The translations under genes were made by a program, and so were the position numbers. A stretch of 13,051 nt of DNA from an uncultured Chloroflexota bacterium (GTDB taxonomy: Bacteria; Chloroflexota; Limnocylindria; Limnocylindrales; Limnocylindraceae). The stretch spans positions 1-13,051 of the forward strand of contig CAJABS010000091.1 of assembly GCA_903938075.1 (NCBI GenBank), read 5' to 3'. Shown piece after piece: positions 1 to 6,908 of this stretch (position 1 is its first letter; each line of letters opens with the position of its first letter). The notes beneath the pieces were generated by a model that saw only the letters and a list, made by a program, of their open reading frames with translations, was not told the DNA's origin and ran no database searches.

Positions 1-140
1 AGCCGATCCGCGTGAAGTCGTGGCGTGGCCACCACCTTGAAATCAAGTCGTCCCGACGCATCCGCCGCTACGCGGGTAAGGCCGTCCTCGGCGTCACCCA
101 CAAGAATCAGATTTCCCGCCTGCTGCCGTACGGCGGCTGA
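1..140 (+). CDS. rpmI: 50S ribosomal protein L35, C-terminal part (5' end cut by window)
   Basis: The reading frame is already open at base 3 and ends at TGA 138-140, giving 45 residues. L35 is a small basic protein of the large ribosomal subunit, normally about 65 residues, so roughly the first 20 are missing. What is visible is the basic core with HHLEIKSSRRIRR followed by the family's closing R-L-L-P-Y signature (ISRLLPYGG). The immediate downstream gene is rplT, the usual partner of rpmI, and infC would be expected just upstream of the window. The identification rests on the C-terminal signature and synteny; the frame has no internal stop. Confidence 0.93.
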   Translation, partial: PIRVKSWRGHHLEIKSSRRIRRYAGKAVLGVTHKNQISRLLPYGG

Positions 141-162
141 GCGACAGCGAGAGGAGTAGAAG

Positions 163-513
163 ATGGCACGAGTTAAGCGCGGAGTTGCCGGTCACAAGCG
201 CCATAAGCGCCTGCTTCAGGCCGCTGAGGGGCGACGTGGCTCACGACACAAGCTCATTCGTCCAGCGCGCGAGGCCCTGCTTCACGCCCTTGCCTACGCA
301 ACGCGAGACCGACAGCAGCGCAAGCGCCAGATGCGTGAGCTCTGGATCCATCGCGTCAACGCTGCAGCTCGACTCAACGGCATCTCGTATTCGCAGTTCA
401 TCGCCGGCCTCAAGCGCAATAACATTGCGATTGACCGCAAGATGTTGGCCGACCTCGCTGTTCGCGATGCCGCGGCATTCACGGCGGTCGCGGTCGCAGC
501 GAAGCGCGCCTAG
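163..513 (+). CDS. rplT: 50S ribosomal protein L20
   Basis: L20 binds 23S rRNA and is needed early in large-subunit assembly; in several bacteria it also represses its own operon. The 116-residue product matches the family length (about 115-120). It starts with MARVKRGV, has the central RDRQQRKRQMRELWI stretch, and then the N-AAR-NG-SYS-FI-GLK block and the IDRKMLADLAV helix, all typical of L20. The ATG at 163 is preceded by a good Shine-Dalgarno sequence, GAGGAG at 151-156, six bases upstream. It lies 22 bases after rpmI and 18 bases before pheS, so it is very probably co-transcribed with both. No L20-binding leader is visible, since the 5' part of the operon is outside the window. Confidence 0.97.
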   Translation: MARVKRGVAGHKRHKRLLQAAEGRRGSRHKLIRPAREALLHALAYATRDRQQRKRQMRELWIHRVNAAARLNGISYSQFIAGLKRNNIAIDRKMLADLAVRDAAAFTAVAVAAKRA

Positions 514-531
514 TCTGCTCGGTCCGCGGTA

Positions 532-1545
532 GTGGACCTCGCAGCGCTCGAGAAGCAACTCCGCACACTGCAGGCTGACGCCGCAACGCGCATCTCTGCT
601 GCCGCATCTACCGCAGAGCTCGATGAGCTTGGCTCGTCGCTCCTCGGGAAGCGGGGCGCAATCACCGAAATCCTCCGTGGGATTGGTGCCCTTCCGGCCG
701 ACGATCGCCCAAAGATTGGCGTCGTTGCCAATGAGGTGCGCGCCGCGATTGATGCATCTGTCACGGCCCGACGCGTCGCCCTCTCTGCCGGCGAGCTCCT
801 GGAGCGCATTGAGCGGGAGCGCGTGGATGCCACAACACCTGGCCCCGCGCCGCGACTCGGGTCGCTGCATCCAATCCCTGAGACGATTGCGGCGATCACC
901 GAGATCATGTCCTCATTCGGCTTCGTTGTTGCCGAGGGGCAAGAGATTGAAGATGACGTCACAAACTTCCAGCTACTGAACATTCCGGAGGATCATCCGT
1001 CGCGCGACCTTTGGGACACGCTCTACCTGCAGGAGCCAGGGCGACTGCTGCGCACCCATACGTCACCAGGCCAGATCCGCACGATGCAGGCTGGCGGTCC
1101 GCCGATTCGCGTCATTCTCCCTGGGCGCTGCTTCCGTTACGAGGCGGTTGATGCGAGCCACGGCTTTGAGTTCCACCAAGTCGAAGGGCTGCTTGTTGAC
1201 CGTGGCGCGACGCTCGCTGACCTCAAGGGGATTCTCGACGAGTTGGCGAAGGGCCTCTTCGGCTCAGCTGCACGAACGAGGTTCCGACCAGGGTATTACC
1301 CGTTCACCGAGCCATCGGTCGCCGTCGACGTCTCATGGCCGGGAAGCAAAGATGGGTGGATGACGATCCTCGGCGCTGGAATGGTGCACCCTGTGGTGCT
1401 CGAGAACGGCGGCATCGATCCAGAGACACATCAAGGGTTCGCCTTTGGCCTTGGCGTGGAGCGCATCGCGATGTTGCGACACGGCATCCCGGACCTGCGC
1501 GCGTTCCTTGAGAATGATCTGCGCTTCTTGGCGGGCTTCCGATGA
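532..1545 (+). CDS. pheS: phenylalanine--tRNA ligase alpha subunit
   Basis: This is the catalytic alpha subunit of the cytosolic alpha2beta2 PheRS, which charges tRNA-Phe. The 337 residues fit the bacterial family. Residues 1 to about 90 form the N-terminal coiled-coil arm with the LGKRGAITEILR block. The class II catalytic core follows: HTSPGQIR at 176-183, motif 2 beginning GRCFRYE at 198-204 and continuing to FHQVEG, and motif 3 as GFAFGLGVER at 302-311, with ENDLRFL near the end. The R-Y-E in motif 2 resembles the R-F-E of Thermus PheS rather than the R-N-D of E. coli. The start is GTG at 532, chosen because the arm begins there in relatives; no Shine-Dalgarno precedes it, so initiation may depend on coupling to rplT, 18 bases upstream. 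The stop overlaps pheT by ATGA. No T-box or attenuator is present. Confidence 0.97.
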   Translation: MDLAALEKQLRTLQADAATRISAAASTAELDELGSSLLGKRGAITEILRGIGALPADDRPKIGVVANEVRAAIDASVTARRVALSAGELLERIERERVDATTPGPAPRLGSLHPIPETIAAITEIMSSFGFVVAEGQEIEDDVTNFQLLNIPEDHPSRDLWDTLYLQEPGRLLRTHTSPGQIRTMQAGGPPIRVILPGRCFRYEAVDASHGFEFHQVEGLLVDRGATLADLKGILDELAKGLFGSAARTRFRPGYYPFTEPSVAVDVSWPGSKDGWMTILGAGMVHPVVLENGGIDPETHQGFAFGLGVERIAMLRHGIPDLRAFLENDLRFLAGFR

Positions 1546-4019
1546 AGATTCCACTCTCCTGGCTTCGCGAGTTCACCGACGTCCAGCTCACCGCCGAGCA
1601 GCTGGCCGATGCGCTCACCCTGCGCGGACTTGAGGTTCGTGGCCTGGAGCGCTGGGGTGCCAACTGGAACAAGATGGTCATCGGCGAGCTGCTTGAAGTC
1701 GCGCCGCATCCAAAAGCTGATCGTCTTCAGTTGACGAAGGTCCGCATTGGCGATGGCCCGATTCTCAACATCGTCTGCGGTGCGCGAAACATTGCCGCCG
1801 GTCAACGCATCCCAGTGGCACTCGTTGGTGCAGAGATGCCCGACGGCCGACGCATTGAGCGCGCCGAGAAGATGGGGATCGCCTCAGAGGGGATGCTCTG
1901 CTCCGGCCAAGAGCTCGACGCAACGGATGACGGCGACGGCATCCTGATCCTTGACGCATCCGCGCCCCTTGGAGTTCCACTTGTCGACTACTTGGGCGAA
2001 GAGGTCATCGACGTTGACGTCAAGCCGAACCGTGGCGATCTTCTCTCGATTCTGGGGCTCGCCCGCGAGGTGGGGGCGATCACCGGTGCGCCGGTGGCCT
2101 ACGCAGCGCGACCACTCAAAGAGGGTGCCGACGCCGTAGGGGCAGGCTTGGCGCTGCGGGTCACTGATGAGGCGCTGGCACCGCATGTCGTGCTTCGCGT
2201 AGTTGATGGCCTCAAGGTTGCCGCATCGCCAGATCGCGTGCAGATGCGCCTTAAGGCGGCGGGGCTGCGCTCCATCTCAAACGTCGTCGACGCTACCAAT
2301 TACATCATGCTGGAGCTCGGCAAGCCAACGCACGCATTTGATCGCGCGAAGGTTGGCGAGACCGTACAGATTCGCCTCGCCAAGAAGGGGGAGAGCCTCG
2401 AGACGCTCGATCATGAGGTGCGTAGCCTCGATGCGACGGACCTCGTCGTTGCGGATGAACGAGCCGCTCTCGCCCTTGCCGGCGTAATGGGAGGCGCGAG
2501 CAGCGAGGTCTCACCATCCACCACGAGTGTGATCGTTGAGAGCGCCATCTTTGCCCCGACGTCGGTTCGCCGCACCGCGCAGCGACACAGCTTGCGCTCT
2601 GAGGCGTCACATCGCTTTGAGCGCGGCCAAGAGCGCCGCCTCGCTGCGCTCGGCGCCGACCAGGTCGCCGCACTCCTCACAGAGTGGGCCGGTGGCGTCG
2701 CGCGGTCGGGACGCCTCGTCAGCGGTGCCGAAGAGGCTCCTGTGACCACGCTGAATTTCCGACCCTCTCGGGTGCGTGCGCTACTTGGGGTCTCCCTCAC
2801 AGATGATGAGCAGGTAGCGCTCCTTGGTTCAATTGGGATCAACGCAGACACCGTGGCAGATGCATCGAAGATTGCCGTCACTCCGAAGCGATCTGTCTCG
2901 GCCGAGAAGGGGAGCGCGCGGGCTGTTCGAGTACCAAGTTGGCGCAGCGATCTTGAGATTGAGGCGGACCTTGCCGAAGAGGTCGCGCGCCTCTATGGCT
3001 ACGAGCGCATCCCAACAACAATCCCGAGCGCCGATCTTCCACCACATCGCCCAAGTCCAACGCTGCTCCGTGATCGCGTGCGCCGACTTCTTGCTGATGC
3101 AGGGGTGCAGGAGGTTGTAACCCACGCGCTCGTCTCCGCTGGGCACGCAGCACTTTGGAGTGAGCCAGCAACGCTCGTTACTGGGCCGCTGGCCGCATCC
3201 GAGGGTTCTGCAGGCGGTGCGTCGATCGTGTTGCAGAATCCGCTCTCGGCGGATCATGACCGTCTCCGGCAATCACTCTTGCCGAGCCTGCTCGACCGTG
3301 TTGATGTCAATCTTCGCTACGGGGCGACCTCAGGTGCAATCTTCGAAGTTGGTCGCGGGTACGGCAGCACGAAGGGCGGCCCCACAGAGTGGACTCGCCT
3401 CGCCATCGCAGTGTGGGGAGATCGCGAGCAGGGCGCACCGAGCGCGGGTGCAGCGGCGTGGAACCTCGACGAGCTCAAGCGTCTTCTCGCCCAGGTTGCC
3501 CACCTTGTCGGCGAGCGACCAGGATACGGAGCGTCGATTGAATCAGCCGTGCTTCACCCTGGCATCAACGCGGTCATCACGGGTGAACGAGTGGCGGGAG
3601 TTCTCGGAGAGCTCCACCCCGCGTCGCCGATCTGGCGCGATGAGCCACGCATTCTTCTTGCCGAAGTTGCCATTGCTGGACTCCGAGCGGGGCGCGTGGC
3701 CGCCACTCACGTTTCGCTGCCGCCAGCAACGCCACCGGTCACACGCGATATTGCACTCCTCATCCCAGCTGCAACAACGGTGGGCCAGGTCGTTGCAGTG
3801 GCACGAGAGACCATCACCCGTGCAACAGCGGTTGAGCTCTTCGACCTTTTCGATGGACCACCGCTCGCTCCAGGGGAACGATCAGCAGGCCTACGCTTCA
3901 CCTTCCAGCCAACTGCTACGGGCGCTGATGATGAGGCGATTGCTGCCGAGCTTGCCGCCTTTGAGGGTGCCGTACTCCGCGCCTGCGGGGCACGTGTTCG
4001 CGGCGTGGAGGGGCAATGA
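1542..4019 (+). CDS. pheT: phenylalanine--tRNA ligase beta subunit
   Basis: This is the beta subunit of PheRS; it carries the editing site and tRNA-binding modules. The 825 residues show the full bacterial architecture. An EMAP-like tRNA-binding domain lies at about 40-150 (GELLEVAPHPKADRLQL, NIVCGARN). The B3/B4 editing region follows, with KPNRGD, NVVDATNY and RSEASHRFERG. The B5 domain is at about 402-495, with VPSWRSDLEIEADLAEE and RLYGYERIP. The catalytic-like core spans about 500-720. The C-terminal ferredoxin-fold anticodon-binding domain is at about 725-825, with the PPVTRDIALL motif. Its ATG overlaps the pheS stop by four bases (ATGA); only a weak GGCGGG precedes it, so translational coupling is likely. 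The length and motif order indicate an intact gene. Confidence 0.97.
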   Translation: MKIPLSWLREFTDVQLTAEQLADALTLRGLEVRGLERWGANWNKMVIGELLEVAPHPKADRLQLTKVRIGDGPILNIVCGARNIAAGQRIPVALVGAEMPDGRRIERAEKMGIASEGMLCSGQELDATDDGDGILILDASAPLGVPLVDYLGEEVIDVDVKPNRGDLLSILGLAREVGAITGAPVAYAARPLKEGADAVGAGLALRVTDEALAPHVVLRVVDGLKVAASPDRVQMRLKAAGLRSISNVVDATNYIMLELGKPTHAFDRAKVGETVQIRLAKKGESLETLDHEVRSLDATDLVVADERAALALAGVMGGASSEVSPSTTSVIVESAIFAPTSVRRTAQRHSLRSEASHRFERGQERRLAALGADQVAALLTEWAGGVARSGRLVSGAEEAPVTTLNFRPSRVRALLGVSLTDDEQVALLGSIGINADTVADASKIAVTPKRSVSAEKGSARAVRVPSWRSDLEIEADLAEEVARLYGYERIPTTIPSADLPPHRPSPTLLRDRVRRLLADAGVQEVVTHALVSAGHAALWSEPATLVTGPLAASEGSAGGASIVLQNPLSADHDRLRQSLLPSLLDRVDVNLRYGATSGAIFEVGRGYGSTKGGPTEWTRLAIAVWGDREQGAPSAGAAAWNLDELKRLLAQVAHLVGERPGYGASIESAVLHPGINAVITGERVAGVLGELHPASPIWRDEPRILLAEVAIAGLRAGRVAATHVSLPPATPPVTRDIALLIPAATTVGQVVAVARETITRATAVELFDLFDGPPLAPGERSAGLRFTFQPTATGADDEAIAAELAAFEGAVLRACGARVRGVEGQ

Positions 4020-4567
4020 GTGCAACGGTGCTTGTTGATCTAATCGTCGTCGTGCTCCTTGTCCTTGCGGCGTGGAGCGGGGGGCGCACTGGAGCGGCAC
4101 GCAGCGCAGTCTCTCTGATCGCACTCGCCCTCGGGCTCATCATTAGCGCACAGGGACAGAGCGCAATCACTGCGCTCATCGCCCAGATTCTCCCTGACGT
4201 CGATACCCGCCTTATTGGGCTCGGCATCTTTGTCGGTGGGATTTGGATCTTGTTGGCCATCGCCTCGTATGTGATCGGCCGACTGCTGCAAGCCTCGTTG
4301 CGCGCGATCCATCTTGGGCCGGTCGACACGGCGCTTGGGGCAGTCTTCGGTCTGCTGCAGTGGAGTGTGGCGATTGCCGCCCTTATCTTCGTCATTGACG
4401 CTGCGGCATCAGTTGACTTCCCGCTGCCTTCACCATTGAGCGATGTCGCCACCGCGATCATGTCGGCGCAATCTTCCGAGGTGATTCGTGGTCTGATCTA
4501 TCCGATCGCTAGCCAGCTGTTCGGCGGACTCCTTCCAGAAGGCCTGCGCGCGCTTCTCGTTCCGTGA
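4016..4567 (+). CDS. CvpA-family inner-membrane protein
   Basis: This is a 183-residue integral membrane protein of the CvpA/colicin V production family, whose molecular function remains poorly defined. Four hydrophobic segments can be read: about 4-20, 28-44, 66-88 and 104-127. The first is followed by the short G-G-R-T-G turn typical of the family. The fourth opens with the diagnostic L-G-P-V-D-T-x-L-G-x-x-F-G-L pattern. The last 55 residues are a mildly amphipathic tail. The ATG overlaps the pheT stop (ATGA) and has a strong GGAGG at 4007-4011. A CvpA gene directly before mutS2 is a recurrent arrangement in Gram-positive-type genomes, which supports the assignment. I am confident of the family but not of a cellular role, so no gene symbol is given. 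Confidence 0.85.
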   Translation: MSATVLVDLIVVVLLVLAAWSGGRTGAARSAVSLIALALGLIISAQGQSAITALIAQILPDVDTRLIGLGIFVGGIWILLAIASYVIGRLLQASLRAIHLGPVDTALGAVFGLLQWSVAIAALIFVIDAAASVDFPLPSPLSDVATAIMSAQSSEVIRGLIYPIASQLFGGLLPEGLRALLVP

Positions 4568-6903
4568 GTCCAGCAGCGGGGCTGCCGTACGACGAGCGTT
4601 CCCTTGCGCGTCTTGAGTGGGCGGCGCTTCTTGAAATCTTTGGCGAGGCTTGTGCCTTTGCACCATCGCGCACACTCGCTACAGAACTTCGCCCGACTAA
4701 TGGTGGTGGCAGCCTGCCAACGCTGCGAGCCCTCGGGCGTGAGATTGCAGAGCTCCGACGTGACGGGGGCGACCCGCACATTGGTGGGGCGAGCGACCTA
4801 GAGCCAGCCGCAGAGCGAGGCGCTAAGGGGGGCACCCTTGATGGCTCTGCGCTCTTTGCCATCAGCGAGACACTGCGCGTCGTCGAGCGCCTCTCAAGCG
4901 ATCTGACTGGGTCAGGGCCAACGCTGAGCGCCCTTGGTGCGGCGCTCGCCCCGCTCCGACCGCTGCGTAGTTCCATTGAGCGCGCGATCGCTCTGGACGG
5001 GTCGATTCTTGATGCAGCATCACCACTCCTTGGGGGACTCCGCGCACTCCACCGAACCAGTCTTGAGCGGCTTCGCACCCGGCTCGAAACGCTGGCCCAC
5101 GCCAAGAACTACAGCCCCTACCTTCAGGAGCCGATCGTGACGGTACGCAACGGGCGCTATGTGCTGCCGGTACGTTCAGAGTGGAAGTCACGTGTTCCAG
5201 GGATCGTGCACGACGCAAGCGCCACTGGGCAGACAGTGTGGATCGAACCCCTTGAGGTGGTTGATCTCGGGAATGCCGTACGCGAGTCCGAGGCGGCTGT
5301 TGCCACCGAAGAGGCACGGATCCTCGGATCGCTCTCGGCACTCGTTGGCGCAGAGGCGGTGGCTCTTCGATCCAATGGTGAACTCCTCGCCCGCTTTGAT
5401 CTCGCACGCGCAGTAGCTGATGTCGCACGTGATCGGAGTTGGCTCTACGCCGATGGCTCCGCGAACGGGAGTCTGCTCTTAACGGAGGCGAGTCACCCGC
5501 TTCTCACGCCGCCAGTAGTGCCGATGAATCTGCATCTCAACGATGAGCAGCGAGTACTTGTGATTACTGGGCCAAACACTGGCGGCAAGACGGTGGCACT
5601 CAAGGCGGTGGGGCTCCTGACGGCGATGCATCACGCCGGGCTACCCATCCCGAGCGGGCCTGGCTCGGCGGTACCCGCAACGGGCAACGTGTGGGCCGAC
5701 ATTGGTGACGATCAGTCCATCGCGCAGAGCCTGAGCACCTTCTCCGGTCACCTGACCTCAATTCAGCGCATCTTGCTCAGTGCCGTCTCGGGAGATGTGG
5801 TGCTCCTAGACGAGGCGGGGGCGGGGACCGATCCAGCTGAAGGGGCCGCGCTCGCCGCGGCAATCATTGACGAGTTGCGACGCCGCGGTTGCCGTGTGCT
5901 GGCAACAAGTCACTACGCGGAACTTAAGCAGTACGCACACGTCACGCCGGGTGTAGTCAACGGCTCCGTGGCGTTCGATCTCGAAACGCTTGCACCAACG
6001 TATCGGCTAGAGGTCGGCCTCCCTGGGGGCTCGCAGGCGTTTGCGATTGCAGCGCGGCTTGGCCTGCCACAGACGCTCCTCGATGCCGCGCAGGCGCGCC
6101 GCAGCGATCAGGGCGCAACGCTCGATGCCGCACTTGCAGCGGCGGCGGATGCGGAGCGTGCTGCGCGCGAAGCGCGCCAGGTGGCAGAAGGACTCCAAGA
6201 GCGCGCCGCGGACTCGCTTGCGCAAGCGGTTGAACTGCGTCGCGCCACGGAGCGAGCGGCCCTTGAAGCGCGCCAAGCGGCAACGGCAGAGGCGCGAGAG
6301 GTGGCAGCAGCGATCTTGCTCCGTGTTGATCAGCTGCGAGCGGCACTCGAGTCGGGGAGCCTGACGCCCGAGGCGCTCACGGTGGCGACGGATTTGCAGC
6401 AGGCAGTGTCCGCTGCAACGGCCTTGCCGTTTAACGAAGAGCAAGATGCCAGCGGAGGGCCATCCTCTTCGGCGCTCGCAGCGGCCATCGGGAGCGATGT
6501 GGTGCTGCGTTCGGGGGCACGTGGAACGCTGCTTGCCGTGGATGGAGAGAGTGCAACAGTGGCTCTCGGACGCATGCACAGTTCTATGCCGGTGGCGGAG
6601 ATCAGCAAGATTCTCGTGCGCCCTACATCAACCCCTCCGTCAGCGGTTCGCCCCAGCGGATCCCTGGCTGCGGCCAAGCTCGACCTGCGGGGTGCGCGTG
6701 TTGAGGATGCGCTGATAGCGCTGGAGGCACGTATCAGTGCGGTGTTGTTGGCGGGCGGCGATCAGCTCGAAGTCATTCACGGCGTTGGGACTGGGGCACT
6801 ACGAGATGCTGTCCGTCGCAAGCTGCGAGAGCTCCCTGAGGTGCGTGAGGTGCGTATGGCTGATGAGCCTGGCCGCGAAGGGGTGACCCTCGCGCTCTTC
6901 TAG
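4564..6903 (+). CDS. mutS2: endonuclease MutS2 / ribosome-collision ATPase with C-terminal Smr domain
   Basis: The 779 residues agree closely with Bacillus MutS2 (785). The order is a MutS-type core and clamp (1 to about 320), then the ABC ATPase with Walker A GPNTGGKT at 336-343. Next comes the Q-loop/signature region (DDQSIAQSLSTFSGH), Walker B VVLLDEAGAGTDP with D416-E417, and the H-loop ATSHY. An alanine/arginine-rich coiled coil spans about 512-590, a small KOW-like beta domain about 643-680, and the Smr nuclease domain about 706-779, with intact LDLRG (706-710) and HGVGTGALR from H739. It lacks the mismatch-recognition domain I of MutS. Known roles of the family are suppression of homologous recombination and, in Bacillus, sensing collided ribosomes. 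GTG at 4564 overlaps the cvpA stop as GTGA, without a clear Shine-Dalgarno. It is the last gene of the operon. Confidence 0.96.
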   Translation: MSPAAGLPYDERSLARLEWAALLEIFGEACAFAPSRTLATELRPTNGGGSLPTLRALGREIAELRRDGGDPHIGGASDLEPAAERGAKGGTLDGSALFAISETLRVVERLSSDLTGSGPTLSALGAALAPLRPLRSSIERAIALDGSILDAASPLLGGLRALHRTSLERLRTRLETLAHAKNYSPYLQEPIVTVRNGRYVLPVRSEWKSRVPGIVHDASATGQTVWIEPLEVVDLGNAVRESEAAVATEEARILGSLSALVGAEAVALRSNGELLARFDLARAVADVARDRSWLYADGSANGSLLLTEASHPLLTPPVVPMNLHLNDEQRVLVITGPNTGGKTVALKAVGLLTAMHHAGLPIPSGPGSAVPATGNVWADIGDDQSIAQSLSTFSGHLTSIQRILLSAVSGDVVLLDEAGAGTDPAEGAALAAAIIDELRRRGCRVLATSHYAELKQYAHVTPGVVNGSVAFDLETLAPTYRLEVGLPGGSQAFAIAARLGLPQTLLDAAQARRSDQGATLDAALAAAADAERAAREARQVAEGLQERAADSLAQAVELRRATERAALEARQAATAEAREVAAAILLRVDQLRAALESGSLTPEALTVATDLQQAVSAATALPFNEEQDASGGPSSSALAAAIGSDVVLRSGARGTLLAVDGESATVALGRMHSSMPVAEISKILVRPTSTPPSAVRPSGSLAAAKLDLRGARVEDALIALEARISAVLLAGGDQLEVIHGVGTGALRDAVRRKLRELPEVREVRMADEPGREGVTLALF

Positions 6904-6908
6904 CCGAC

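Noticed and set aside
241..870. Minus-strand open frame of 209 codons across rplT and pheS.
   Set aside because: It is antisense to two certain genes, with no ribosome binding site or domain; a composition shadow.
3160..4038. Open frame of 292 codons in another plus-strand frame across the end of pheT.
   Set aside because: It overlaps pheT completely, has a Ser/Arg/Gln-rich composition typical of out-of-frame GC-rich translation, and carries no known motif.
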